DNA of 64,000 nucleotides, taken from Tridacna crocea (lineage: Eukaryota > Mollusca > Bivalvia > Cardiida > Cardiidae). The DNA is taken from assembly GCA_943736015.1 (NCBI GenBank), contig OX031071.1, positions 41,046,619 through 41,110,618 of the forward strand. The letters are read 5' to 3'. This document shows, piece by piece, positions 44,837-56,090 of this stretch. The notes below the pieces were generated by a model that had not been told where the DNA came from, ran no database searches, and was given only the letters and a program-made list of their open reading frames with translations. The first letter of the stretch is position 1, and every line of letters begins with the position of its first letter. Position numbers and translations under genes: made by a program.

Positions 44837-45049
44837 TTAACTCATTACTAACCAACAATATTTTAGGCTTGCCCAAATTGAAAGCATTTGCAGACAACAA
44901 AATTGACTAAAAATTTGAAATTTGCTTTGTATAGGGTAGAAAACATTGTGGGAAAAGGAGAAAATGCTGGTTACCCCTGGATACTCCTTTTCCCACAATG
45001 TTTCTTTCTCAGGGGCGTCAAAAGTAGGGATTGTGTGGTAATGGGTTAA
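44837..45049 (+). mobile_element. HP-A in intron 2
   Basis: TTAACTCATTACTAACCAAC start, GTGTGGTAATGGGTTAA end. The right stem arm is damaged at the tip (ACCCCTGGATACTCC). Confidence 0.8.
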
Positions 45050-45366
45050 TTAAGATGATAAGCATAAGGCTTGTTATGCTTGCAAGCATACTTTGCCTCT
45101 GCAGCTATTTTAGTGTTTTGAGATTATTATGACAAATTAGGAAATTGCCCCATTGCCATGATCTCTCATTTGTGTCCACATTCAAACATTTGTAAGAATT
45201 TGATCTTCCTTTATTCAGACTAGAAGAAAATATTTTTGAAAACATTGTGGGAAATTTAGGCTTCAAGAGTTTTGAGACTTTTTTTGCCTCTAGATCATTT
45301 TTTCTAAGCATGCATTATTCCAACTATAATATTTTCTTTAAAATATTCTTGTGGAAAAAGTGTTTC

Positions 45367-45598
45367 AAAACTCTTTGCCACACAGCCCAGACTTTTAATG
45401 ACTCTGAGAAAGAAGCTTTTTGGAAACATTGTGGGGAAAAGGAGAAAAAATATTTCTGGTAACATTTTCTCCTTTTTCCCACAACGGTTTCTACCCTTCC
45501 CAAAACAAATTTCAATTTTTGAGTCACAATTATATTGTCATCTGCAAACGCTTTCAACTTTGACAGTTCTACTATTTTGCTTTTTGGTAAAGAGTTAA
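45367..45598 (-). mobile_element. HP-A in intron 2
   Basis: CTCTTTGCCACACAGCCCAG start and TTTTTGGTAAAGAGTTAA end. The stem tip is altered. Confidence 0.8.
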
Positions 45599-45780
45599 AT
45601 AGGTAATAGCCAAGATCATGAACATTAGAGTGTTTTGTTTTCATAGTGAATAAAAAGCAAAATGTTTCCAATCATGTAAGCCTGCACAGACAGACCTTTG
45701 CTGATATATTTTGCAGTTGCAATAAATACTCTGTTCACAAACCATGGGTCATAACTTTGTATTTCCAACTTTTCTTGTAG

Positions 45781-45871
45781 ATGTACAGATATCAATGTAA
45801 GATCAGCAGAAACTTCAAGGAAAACAGCTGAGGTGAATGAAATAGTTTCTGATGAAGTTGTAACTGATCTT
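45781..45871 (+). CDS. N6AMT1: N6AMT1 exon 3
   Basis: Acceptor CTTTTCTTGTAG and donor GTAAGT are canonical. The conserved frame reads CTDINVRSAETSRKTAEVNE then IVSDEVVTDL. CTDIN is the second SAM-binding motif (family: CTDINPxA). A cryptic acceptor TACAG at 45788 would restore the frame from exon 2 but would delete the C-T-D including the aspartate expected to bind SAM. Confidence 0.8.
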
Positions 45872-45908
45872 GTAAGTATAAACGAGCCTTGATCTGTGAA
45901 AACAGGGT

Positions 45909-46137
45909 TTAACCCATTTCCACACAATCCCGAATTTTGACCACCCTGAGAAGGAAGCCTTTAGAAAACATTGTGAGAAAAGGAGAAAATGTTGGTAACC
46001 AGCATTTTCTCCTTTCCCCACAATGTTTTCTACTCTTCACAACACAAGTTTCAAATTTTTAGTCACTTTTGATATGTCATCTGCAAAAACTTTTGATTTG
46101 GACAAGCCTAGAATATCGTCGTTTGGTAAAGAGTTGA
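45909..46137 (-). mobile_element. HP-A 37 bp after the exon 3 donor
   Basis: TTAACCCATTTCCACACAAT start; GTTTGGTAAAGAGTTGA end, which is then repeated in tandem. Confidence 0.8.
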
Positions 46138-46250
46138 TGGATAAATGGACAAGCCTAGAATATCGTCGTTTGGTAAAGGGTTGATGGATAAATGGACAAG
46201 CCTAAAATATCGTCGTTTGGTAAAGGGTTGATGGATAAATGTAAAAAGTA
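46085..46250. repeat. Tandem repeat of the HP-A end, 3 units
   Basis: GGACAAGCCTAGAATATCGT, CGTTTGGTAAAGAGTTGATG, GATAAAT repeats three times with a ~49-bp period and few differences. Confidence 0.85.
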
Positions 46251-46560
46251 TCAACCTAAGTCAGCCCGCACAGACTGACAGGGTTAGCTATTGGTCAATG
46301 TTCTGTATGTGATGGAATCAGTTTACCTCATGAATTTGTCAGATCTATTTGGACAAAATGGATCCATTACTTAGTGAAGACATTAATGTGTCGTCTGCAA
46401 AAGCTTGCTTGGTAAAGGGTTAATGGATAAATGTAAAAACTATCAACCTAAGTCAGCCCGCACAGACTGACAGGGTTAGTTATTGTTCAATGTTCTGTAT
46501 GTGATGGGATCTGTTTACCTCATGAATTTGTCAGATCTATGTTGGATAAAATGGATTTTA
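46218..46560. repeat. ~190-bp tandem duplication
   Basis: CTATCAACCTAAGTCAGCCC...AATTTGTCAGATCTAT (46248-46350 and 46440-46542) occurs twice, including GTAAAGGGTT-ATGGATAAATGTAAAA before each. Confidence 0.85.
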
Positions 46561-46567
46561 TGAAAAC

Positions 46568-46748
46568 CAGCTTGGTATACTACATCACAGAAACATTGAG
46601 ACGGGGTGGCGACGTTATTTATTTTTATGGATCCATTACCAAGTGAAGACATTAACTCTTTAGCTTGGTATACTACATCACAGAAACACTGAGACGAGGT
46701 GGCGACATTATTTATTTTTATGAATCCATTACTAAGTGAAGACATTAA
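46568..46748. repeat. ~97-bp tandem duplication
   Basis: AGCTTGGTATACTACATCAC to GTGAAGACATTAACTCTTT occurs twice with a few differences. Confidence 0.9.
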
Positions 46749-47232
46749 CTCTTTACCAGACGACAAAATTATAGACTTGCCCAAATTGGGAACATTTGTA
46801 GACGACAAAATTATAGACTAGCCCAAATTGGGAGCATTTGCAAACCACAAAATTATAGACTAGGCAAAATTGGGAGCATTTGCAGACGACAAAACGACAC
46901 AATTATAGACTAGCCCAAATTGGGAGCACTTGCAGACGACAAAATTATAGACAAGTCCAAATTGGGAGCACTTGCAGACGACAAAATTATAGACTAGCCC
47001 AAATTGGGAGCACTTGCAGACGACAAAATTATAGACTAGTCGAAATTGGAAGCCTTTGCAGACGACAAAATTAGTGAGACTAAGAGACTGAAATTTGTTT
47101 TGGGAAGGGAAGAAAACAATGTGGGAAAAGGAGAAAATGCTGGTTACCAGCATTTTCTCCTTTTCCCACAATGTTTTCAAAGGCTTCTTTCACAGGGTCG
47201 TTAAAAGACGGGATTGTGTTGTAAAGGGTTAA
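46745..47232 (+). mobile_element. HP-A with left arm expanded into a ~42-bp minisatellite
   Basis: TTAACTCTTTACCAGACGAC starts it and GTTGTAAAGGGTTAA ends it, with a perfect hairpin at 47105-47172. Between 46755 and 47075 the left-arm segment CAAAATTATAGACTAGCCCA/AATTGGGAGCACTTGCAGAC is repeated about eight times. In other HP-A copies it occurs once. Confidence 0.9.
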
Positions 47233-47520
47233 GACGAGATGGCAGCATAATTTGCCACAGCTATTAACAAGTTTCCAAGTGCCAAGCCCCCTGACTGTAG
47301 AACAGATTTATTATTTATTCTGCAACGTTTTATCATTCCAATATCTTTTAATTAAACTGTACCTGTTTATGTGCTCACAAATTGAGTACACAGATGACAA
47401 GGAATTTCCCTTCTGAGTGCCCCAATTCAATGATGTCACTGAGAATTGACATTGCTGGTAAAACATGCAGTTTGGTGGATAAACTTTATGATGTCACTGT
47501 GATAGAAATTTGTCATATTT
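47233..47520. mobile_element. Element E remnant
   Basis: GATGGCAGCATAATTTGCCA, TTAACAAGTTTCCAAGTGCC, CCCCCTGACTGTAGAACAGA then TTTATTATTTATTCTGCAAC match the second palindrome arm and tail of element E. The first arm is missing. Confidence 0.65.
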
Positions 47521-47524
47521 TCAT

Positions 47525-48295
47525 TTAACCCTTTACCAAACGACAAAATTTTCGACTTGTCCAAATTAAAAGCACTTGCAGACAACAAAACAAAGTTGAC
47601 TCAAAAGTTAAAACATGACTTTAAAGGTGGCCCTTCAGATTTCGGGATGAACATTTTAATAAAATACAAAAAACTCATCCTTATACCTCCAAAGCCTTAT
47701 AATTTTCTTTCATTAAACCCCAGTAGTCGAAAACCACCCAACAACCAGATAAATTAGAGATTTACTACAGCCTAGGTCGACACTGAAGGGAAACACGGTC
47801 TATTTTTACATGAGGACTTCACTCATGTACATACCAGAAATATACAAAGCTTCAAACATAGCATCCGATGTTCTAGACATGGAAAATAATAACATGTTTG
47901 TTATGTTATGGAATTTAATAGTCATTAGTCACGTGCAAGTCACTTAACATTCCCACAATGTTTTTTTTTATTTTGGCGGGAAATCTAAAAATAGCTTAAG
48001 AGGTTACGTAGCCTTTGAAAGGAATACATGTACCACCAAAAAAATTTTTTTTGTAATTTTATGATTCTTAGTTACTGATAATTTGTATTGTTTTTTTCAT
48101 ATAAATTTCAGTGACATATATATTTTTTAATTTGGTGTGATGTGAAAATTCTAAATACCAACCTTTAAAAGAATAGAAAACATTGTGGGAAAAGGAGAAA
48201 ATGCTGGTTACCAGCATTTTCTCCTTTTCCCACAATGTTTTCAGAAGGCCTCTTCCTCTGGGTCGTAAAACCAGGGATGTTTGGTAAAGGGTTAA
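47525..48295 (+). mobile_element. HP-A split by a family B element
   Basis: TTAACCCTTTACCAAACGAC start and GTTTGGTAAAGGGTTAA end. The left arm is interrupted at 47621 and resumes at 48169. The hairpin (48180-48240) is perfect. Confidence 0.9.
47621..48168 (+). mobile_element. Family B TTAA element nested in HP-A
   Basis: TTAAAGGTGGCCCTTCAG start and CAACCTTTAA end. It is inserted at a TTAA-like site inside the HP-A left arm, so it is younger than that HP-A copy. Confidence 0.9.
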
Positions 48296-48489
48296 ACATG
48301 GATTTAAACAACTTGGAGGTAAGTAACTATGCTTTTAAATTACTTTTTGTCAAAAAATAAGAAGACTGTTAGTTACTACAAAGGACAATTTGGTTATCCT
48401 TTTAAAGTTACATTGAATCAGTTTGGACTCTTGGCAATATGTTTACCTGACAAATTAAAGGGACACCCTGTTTTAATTGCTGTATTTGT

Positions 48490-48717
48490 TTAACTCTTTA
48501 CCATACAAAAAAGTTTTAGACTGGTCCAGTTCAAAGCATTTGCAGACGATAAAATAAATGTGACTGAAAAATTGAAAATTGGTTTAGGCAGGGCAGATAA
48601 CATTGTGGGAAAAGGAGAAAATGCAGGTTACCAGCATTTTCTCCTTTTCCTACAATGTTTTTATTTGCTTTCTTTCTCAAAGTCGTCAAAATTCCGGATT
48701 GTGTGGCAAAGGGTTAA
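48490..48717 (+). mobile_element. HP-A, complete
   Basis: TTAACTCTTTACCATACAAA start, GTGTGGCAAAGGGTTAA end. The stem is AAAATGCAGGTTACCAGCATTTT, one unpaired position. Confidence 0.9.
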
Positions 48718-48920
48718 GAAAGACAACAAACGATAATTTCCTAACTATATTCATTTATTTTCAAAACAATCCATTCTTTCCCCTTTAATGACAACCATCA
48801 AGGGAAACTTGAAATAATATTGTGCAAGCTACTCAATATGTTTGTCTTGTGGAAACCTCCTATCGGTTGACACTGCCATTTTGGATATTGTGTTGAAGGT
48901 GTAGTCATGTATATGGGCCT

Positions 48921-49149
48921 TTAACTCTTTCCCAAACGACAAATTTATAGACTAGTCCAAATTGGAAGCATTTGCAGACAATAAAATAAATGTGACTGAA
49001 GAATTGAAATTTGATATGGGAAGGGTAGAAAACATTGTGGGAAAAGGAGAAAATGCTGGTTACCAGGATTTTCTCCTTTTCCAACAATGTTTTCAAAAGG
49101 TCTCTTTCTCAGTATCGTCAAAAGTAGCGATCGTGTGGTATTGGGTTAT
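48921..49149 (+). mobile_element. HP-A, complete
   Basis: TTAACTCTTTCCCAAACGAC start; last bases GTGTGGTATTGGGTTAT. The stem is nearly perfect (CCAGGATTTT in the right arm). Confidence 0.85.
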
Positions 49150-49396
49150 CATGGCCATGTGTGTGTCCTATGGATTAACTTTTCATCAAGCATCTTCCTC
49201 TCTAAAAAAGCTGGACTGAGATGATGGTACTTTTCCCCTTTTCCCACAATGTTTTCTACTGTTCCCAAAATAATTTCTTAGTTTTTTTTTTTTTTTGCAA
49301 AAAATTCAGTTTAGGCAAGTCTTAAATTTTCTGGTTTAAGATCCCAAACCTTGTACTGGCAAAACCAGAAAACACATGAATATGTGAACTGTTATC

Positions 49397-49638
49397 TTAA
49401 CCTTTTCCCAAACAATCCCTGGTTTTCACGACCCTGAGACAGAAGCCTTCTGAAAATGCCTTCTGAAAATATTGTAGGAAAAGGAGAAAATGCTGGTAAC
49501 CAGCATTTTCTCCTTTTCCAACAAAGTTTTCTACCCTGCTTGTAACATGTCCTCTGCAAGTGCTTTCAATTTGTTTTGTCCACTGCAAGTGCTTTCAATT
49601 TGGACAAGTCTTAAACTTGGTTGTTTGGTAAAGAGGTA
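49397..49638 (-). mobile_element. HP-A with two small internal duplications
   Basis: TTAACCTTTTCCCAAACAAT start and GTTTGGTAAAGAGGTAA end. AATGCCTTCTGAAAAT and CTGCAAGTGCTTTCAATTTG are each duplicated. Confidence 0.85.
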
Positions 49639-49795
49639 ATATGACTGAAATGATATTGAAAGTTGCATAAAACACCTTTCAATCAATCTAATCGACCAGT
49701 CCATCTAATTTGGTATCACAGAATATATAGTATTTGTCAATTGGTGGAAAATAAGCTCATAATAGCTTTTATAGATGTTTTATTTTCTTTTTCAG

Positions 49796-49879
49796 GTGAG
49801 TGGTCTATCAGAAAGACTTACAGATGAGGTGGATGTTTTGTTGTTTAATCCACCCTATGTCGTAACACCAAGTGACGAG
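49796..49879 (+). CDS. N6AMT1: N6AMT1 exon 4 (catalytic NPPY)
   Basis: Acceptor TTCTTTTTCAG ends at 49795 and donor GTATGT begins at 49880; 84 bp, phase 0. It encodes VSGLSERLTDEVDVLLFNPP then YVVTPSDE. NPPY is the signature that holds the amide nitrogen of the substrate glutamine in PrmC/HemK-type enzymes. This exon is intact. Confidence 0.92.
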
Positions 49880-49929
49880 GTATGTTACAGTAGTGACAAT
49901 GTCTTCTCTTATTGTAACAAATTTCGCAA

Positions 49930-50090
49930 TTAGCTGTCCCTGGTGATGTTTGAACCCTGGACCTCCGGGTCTCAAGGAAAACAATCTACCACGTCGCTAC
50001 AAAAGCTAGCTCTATAGCAAGGCAGTATAAGTCTCCCCTTACACTAACACAAGCTATACCTTTACATCTATCTGTGGGATAGAAAAGTTT
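49930..50090 (-). mobile_element. tRNA-like SINE remnant (SINE-3)
   Basis: On the minus strand GTAGCGACGTGGTAGATTGT (A-box-like) and GGTCCAGGGTTCAAACATC (B-box-like) are spaced as in a tRNA. It has no clear relation to SINE-1 or SINE-2 outside the boxes. Confidence 0.45.
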
Positions 50091-50149
50091 ACTATATTAT
50101 TTCTGAAACAGTACTTGTTTTTTTCTGTCCATAGATTGTGTGGGCTTTA

Positions 50150-50256
50150 TAAACACAAACTCCTGAATTTGAATGACCCTTAGAGAGACAGGAATGTTGA
50201 AAACATACCTGGAAAAAGAGATAAAGACTGGTAACCAGTCACAGAAGTGACATTGC
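50150..50256 (-). mobile_element. HP-A fragment
   Basis: CTCCTGAATTTGAATGACCC, GAAAACATACCTGGAAAAAG and GACTGGTAACCAGTC show a decayed HP-A end and stem tip. Confidence 0.45.
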
Positions 50257-50742
50257 TAGTTGTACGGTCAGGTGGCAGGGGACTTGGAGACTTGTTCACG
50301 GCTTTGTCAAATCATGTGACCACCTCGCCTTCGGCTCGGGGCGACTCACCAAAGCGGTGAACAACTTTCCAAGTCCCCTGCCACCTGACCGCACAACAAA
50401 TTTATTATACTGCAAAGTTTTACCTTTTCAAAGTGCGTTAAACGAAATTTTCATGTATTATGATCTTACGAATCGAGTATGCTGACGAAATAGGAATTCC
50501 CTTCCCAAGTGCCCCAAATCAATGAAAACTGACGTCACTAAAACATGTAGTTTGGTGCATAAATGTAGTCTGGTGATCGATGAACGCCGCCATTTAGGAT
50601 GTTCTGTTGTACATGTAATGATGTTAACGGGGCACTCAAAAGGGAAACTAGCTTAAGTGGTTTTTGCCAGGGTACATGATATATAATTATGTTCCTGGCA
50701 TGTTAACCAATCAGATCACGAGAAATTTCTTTGCAGTATAAT
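50257..50742. mobile_element. Foldback element E
   Basis: Palindromic arms lie at 50258-50400. The inner part is bounded by TTTATTATACTGCAAAG and CTTTGCAGTATAATAA. The LINE inserted exactly at its right end. Confidence 0.8.
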
Positions 50743-50753
50743 AATGTCATCTG
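50743..50753. repeat. LINE target-site duplication, left
   Basis: AATGTCATCTG, repeated perfectly at 57968-57978. Confidence 0.92.
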
Positions 50754-51131
50754 AAGAGAGAAAGAATTTAAGCGTTATCTTCTTTTAACTTTCGTTTTTT
50801 CTCAAAAGAAGATACACTACGGTTGTAATACCTTTTGTTTAAAATGAGATATGGTGAGATCAAACTCATGCTATTATACTTCGCCATATGCGATATACTT
50901 CGATTGTTGTTGTTGTTTTGTTGTTGTTGTACGTTTTTCGCAAAGATCTATTGATGAGTTTTTCCCATTATTTTTGTTCACGTATTATAACTTGCAGTGT
51001 ACACTTTACTGCACAATGTTCTGTTTATATGTTTGTTTTATTGCGTATAGAATTCTTCCCAGGTTCCATATATTTGTCTGCATTCTTGCTGCACATATAG
51101 TACAATTCTTTTTTCTTTATTATCAGTCAAT

Positions 51132-51743
51132 ATGGCAAATAGTTTAAAAATTCTATCAGTCAACTGTAGAGGTCTCCATTGTAAGAAAAAAAGACTATCT
51201 GTGTTAAAGTACCTTCAGAGTTTAAAACATAACATATACTGTCTACAAGATACACATTTCACGCATGATATGTACAGAAATATATATTCGGAATGGGGAT
51301 CAGAGATTTATTTGAGTAACAACAAATCTAATAAGAGGGGTGTAGCTATTTTATTTTCAAAAATAAACGCAAGAATTCACAAATCAATAATTGACCATGA
51401 AAACGGTAACTTTGTCATTCTTGATTTAAACGTTGATGATTTCCGATTTACTCTGGCATCTACATATGGTCCAGATACTGACGAGCCGTTTTTCTATGAT
51501 AAAATATTTGAAAAGATAGATGAAATCGGAAATATTTCCTACATGATTTGTGGAGACTTTAACTTAGTTATCGATCCCGCGAAAGACTACTATAACTATA
51601 AACACATCAACAACAAAAAGTCTAGAGACTCTATATTAAATCAAATTTCTAAACGTGATCTCGTCGACCCCTTTCGAGAATTTAATCCAGAGAAACTATC
51701 TTACACCTGGAGAAAACGTAATCCAATACAACAAGCTCGTCTT
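51132..51743 (+). CDS. LINE ORF: apurinic-type endonuclease
   Basis: Starts MANSLKILSVNCRGLHCKKK; contains LQDTH (metal-binding acidic residue region), VAILFS, STYGPD and GDFNLV. It nicks target DNA to prime reverse transcription. One extra T in a run of seven near 51744-51752 shifts the frame; the domain continues in the next segment. Confidence 0.85.
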
Positions 51744-51745
51744 GA

Positions 51746-52190
51746 CTTTTTTTCTTATTTCACCTTCTGTACATGATTTTACTATGTCTGCGTCAATAGA
51801 AAACAGTTTTGACTCAGACCATTCCGTCATTTCAACAACACTACAGATTAATGAATTTCAATATTCATCGGGCTTATGGAAGCACAACAGTGCACTATTG
51901 ACTGAACTCGATTATATCAATACTATAAATAAAAAGATTGAAGAAGTAAAAGAACAATACGCGATCCCAATTTACAACAGAGAGACTTTAACAAAAATGC
52001 CTAATTCAGAAATTCAATTTACAATCAATGACCAACAATTTCTTGAAACACTATTAATGGAAATAAGGGGAAAATCAATTTCTTATGCTTCACACAGGAA
52101 AAAGGTCAATAACAATAGAGAGTTAGAAATCCAGTCAAAAATGAAACATTTGGAACAAAATCTAAATAATAATTCAAACGAATACTTTTC
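51746..52190 (+). CDS. LINE ORF: end of endonuclease and linker
   Basis: LISPSVHDFTMSASIENSFD is followed by SDHSVIST; SDH is the conserved catalytic histidine motif of the endonuclease. A lysine/asparagine-rich linker follows. A second indel lies near 52186-52191 (TACTTTTCCTAAAA). Confidence 0.8.
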
Positions 52191-52940
52191 CTAAAAAGCG
52201 AATATGAACAATTACAACATGAAAGAATCAAAGGTTCAATTGTTCGATCAAGAATAAAATGGAGTATAGAAGGTCAAAAACCTACAAGATATTTTTGTGG
52301 CCTCGAAAAATCAAATACAATTTCAAAAACTGTTAAAAAAATTATCAAAGATGACGGATCTGAAATTACAAAGCAAAAAGATATTCTGGATGAAATTAAA
52401 GTATTTTACCAGTCTCTTTACAAGTCAACAACTTCTGATTTTTCTGTTGATGATTTTAACGACTTTATTTCTGATTTAGAAATACCGAAACTCTCAGTTG
52501 AGGAGTCGAAAATTATTGAAGGAAAACTGACACTGACAGAAGCTTCTCAAGTCTTAAGAAATATGAAAAATAATCGAAGTCCAGGTACATCTGGTTTTAA
52601 CGCCGATTTTTACAAAGTTTTTTGGAACAAGTTACGAGATTTTGTTGTCAGAGCACTGAACGAAGCATATCATACAAATTCCTTATCTGAAACTCAAACA
52701 CAAGGTTTGATAACATGCATTCCAAAAGGAAATGAACCGAAACAATTCATAAAAAATTGGCGGCCAATAACCTTGTTAAATACCGTATACAAAATCGGAA
52801 CAGGATGTATTGCCAACAGAATCAAGCCATTCCTTAATAAGCTTATACACTCTGACCAATCTGGCTTTTTAAAAAACAGATACATAGGAGAAAATATTCG
52901 ACTCGTGTACGATCTTTTACATTACACTGAATGCATGATA
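52191..52940 (+). CDS. LINE ORF: reverse transcriptase, N-terminal part
   Basis: Open for 250 codons from LKSEYEQLQHERIKGS. It contains RYFCGLEK, GTSGFNADFYKVFWNKL, LITCIPKGN and NWRPITLLNTVYKI (RT blocks 0-2). One base appears missing near 52932 (TGCATGATATTCC); the protein resumes in the next frame. Confidence 0.85.
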
Positions 52941-53220
52941 TTCCTGGTATAATACTCTTAATCGACTTCGAAAAAGCATTTGATTCCCTGTCTTGGTCTT
53001 TTGTTAACAAAACTCTCGAAACTTTCAATTTTGCACCATCAGTAATGAAATGGTTCAATGTATGTTATCAAGATGCAAAGTCAACAGTTTCTCAGTGTGG
53101 ATTTTTATCAAACTTCTTCAGAATTGAGAGAGGTTGTCGCCAAGGAGACCCTTTGTCTAGCTACATTTTCATTTTATGTGCCGAAATATTATCCATTTAC
53201 ATAAGAAATAATAAAAATAT
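52934..53220 (+). CDS. LINE ORF: reverse transcriptase, palm part 1
   Basis: HDIPGIILLIDFEKAFDSLS carries the first catalytic aspartate. RGCRQGDPLSSYIF follows. The frame is cut after IRNNKNI by the insertion at 53221. Confidence 0.85.
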
Positions 53221-56086
53221 ACAAGAGGACCATGATGGTCCTATATCGCTCACCTGAGTACCAAGCAGCAAAGGTCTACAATAAAGATAAATACCAAATA
53301 TCAAGGTTCAAGGCTAAATGATAATAAAATAAGAGCAGCAATTTGTCGCAATTTGACTTGAGACTTTGAAGTTCCATGCCAGACAAGCAAGAAATACTGT
53401 AAGAATGAAGATCAATGTGGAATTACATAAATTCGCACTAGGTAGAGTTATTGTTCTTGCGCATTGGACTCTGTAATACTGCAACAAACATGCATACCAA
53501 GTCTGAAGTCGTTCTGACTTGAGATGACAAAATTAATATTCCAGACAGGCACTAAATGCTGTAAAAATGACATTCAAAGGAAAAAAACTCAAAGACAGCA
53601 CAAATTAGAGTTACAATTCTTGTGCACTGCACTTCCAAATATTGCACCAAATAATCATACCCAATTTCAAGTCATTCCTACTTAAGATGACAAAGTTTTG
53701 CTCCGGACAAGCAAGAAATGCTATGAAAATGAAGTTCAAAGGGGAAATAACTCAAAATTCAAGCTAGGAAGAGTTATGGTTCTTGTGCACTGCACTCCAT
53801 AAATATACAACGAACATGCATATCAAATTTGAAGATATTCAGACTATAGATGACAAAGTTATATTCCAGACGAGCAGAAAATGCTGGAAAAATGACAATC
53901 AAAAGGAAATAACTTACAGACAGTATAAGGTAGAGTTATGGATCTTTCAGATTGCACTCTGCATTATTGCAACAAAAACAAATGTCAAGTTTCAAGTCAA
54001 TCGGACTGGAGATAACAAAGTTATGCTCTGGATTAAGAACTATTATAAAGAACTTTCTAATTCAAGGGCAAATAACTCCAGTTGTTTGCATCCGATTACA
54101 CCCATAATTAAACTCATCCAAGATCTTAATTTTATATATATTTTGGCCAAGTTTACAGCTGATTGGTTACAAATTGTAGATGCTAGAGACTAAACAAAGT
54201 GCAGTATAGCAATTTTTTCTAATTCAAGGGCAAATAACTCCAGTCACTCTGGTCAGATTAGACCCAAAATCGAACTCATCCAAGATCTTATGGTCATATA
54301 TACTTTGACCAAGTTTGGTGCTGATTGGTTTATATTTGTAGATGCTAGAGTGTAAACAAAGTGAATACAGCAATTTTTCTAATTCAAGGGCAAATAACTC
54401 CAGATGTCCTGGTCCGATTAGACCCAAAATTTAACTCATCTGAGATTTTATTGTCATATATACTTTGACCAAGTTTGGTGCTGATTGGTTTATATTTGTA
54501 GATGCTAGAGTGTAAACAAAGTGAATACAGCAATTTTTCTAATTCAAGGGCAAATAACTCCAGATGTTCTGGTCCGATTAGACCTAAAATCAAATTCATC
54601 CGAGATCTTATGGTCATATATACTTTGACTAAGTTTGGTGCTGATTGGTTGATATTTGTAGATGCTAGAGTGTAAACAAAGTGAAATACAGCAATTTTTC
54701 TAATTCAAGGGCAAATAACTCCAGATGTCCTGGTCCGATTAGACCCAAAATCAAACTCATCCGAGATCTTATGGTCATATATACTTTATCCAAGTTTGGT
54801 GCTGATTGGTTGATATTTGTAGATGCTAGAGTGTAAACAAGGTGAAATACAGCAATTTTTCTAATTCAAGGGCAAATAACTCCAGATGTCCTGGTCCGAT
54901 AAGACCAAATATCGAACTCATCCGAGATCTTATGGTCATATATACTTTGACCAAGTTTGGTGCTGATTGGTTGATATTTGTAGATGCTAGAGTGTAAACA
55001 AAGTGAAATACAGCAATTTTTCTAATTCAAGGGCAAATAACTCCAGATGTCCTGGTCCGATTAGAACCAAAATCAAACTCATCCGAGATCTGATGGTCAT
55101 ATATACTTTGACCAAGTTTGGTTGTGATTGGTTGATATTTGTAGATGCTAGAGTGTAAACAAAGTGAAATACAGCAATTTTTCTAATTCAAGGGCAAATA
55201 ACTCCAGATGTCCTGGTCCGATTAGACACAAAATCAAACTCATCCGAGATCTTATGGTCATATATACTTTGACCAAGTTTGGTGCTGATTGGTTGATATT
55301 TGTAGATGCTAGAGTGTAAACAAAGTGAAATACAGCAATTTTTCTAATTCAAGGGCAAATAACTCCAGATGTCCTGGTCCGATTAGACCCAAGATCGAAC
55401 TCATTCGAGATCTTATGGTCATATATACTTTGACCAAGTTTGGTGCTGATTGGTTGATATTTGTAGATGCTAGAGTGTAAACAAAGTGAAATACAGCAAT
55501 TTATCTAATTCAAGGGCAAATAACTCCAGATGTTCTGGTCTGATTAGACCCAAAATCGAACTCATCCAAGATCTTATGGTCATATATACTTTGACCAAGT
55601 TTGGTGCTGATTGGTTGATATTTGTAGATGCTAGAGAGTAAACAACGTGAAATACAGCAATTTATCTAATTCAAGGGCAAATAACTCCAGACATTCTGGT
55701 CCGATAAGACCAAATATCGAACTCATCCGAGATCTTATGGTCATATATACTTTATCCAAGTTTGGTGCTGATTGGTTGATATTTGTAGATGCTAGAGTGT
55801 AAACAAAGTGAAATACAGTAATTTTTCTAATTCAAGGGCAAATAACTCTAAATGTTCTGGTCCGATAAGACCCAAAATCGAACTCATCCGAGATCTTATG
55901 GTCATATATACTTTGACCAAGTTTGGTCCTGATTGGTTGATATTTGTAGATGCTAGAGTGTAAACAAGAAAATGTGAACGGACGGACGGACGACGGACGG
56001 ACGGATGGACGGACGGACGACGGACGCCGACGGACGGTGAGTGATCACAATAGCTCACTCTGAGCACTTCGTGCTCAGGTGAGCTA
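53221..56086 (+). mobile_element. Tandem-repeat-cored element inside the LINE, 161-bp units
   Basis: The 5' end ACAAGAGGACCATGATGGTC is a hairpin followed by ATCGCTCACCTGAG. The first ~800 bp (53280-54050) hold diverged units. Then come about twelve units of 160-161 bp marked by AATTCAAGGGCAAATAACTC (54059, 54221, 54381 ... 55829), only a few percent apart. A GGACGGACGG microsatellite (55978-56038) and the 3' hairpin GAGCACTTCGTGCTC with AGGTGAGCT follow. The LINE frame resumes at 56091 without loss of conserved sequence. Confidence 0.88.
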
Positions 56087-56090
56087 AAAA

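Noticed and set aside
40751-49096. Many small open frames with MWEKEKMLVTSIFSFSH-like translations
   Set aside because: They are the HP-A hairpin stem read in one frame. They recur with every copy and have no gene context.
54224-56067. Repeated reverse frames with ICP/ELFALELEKLLYSLCL translations
   Set aside because: They are the 161-bp tandem units of the element inside the LINE.
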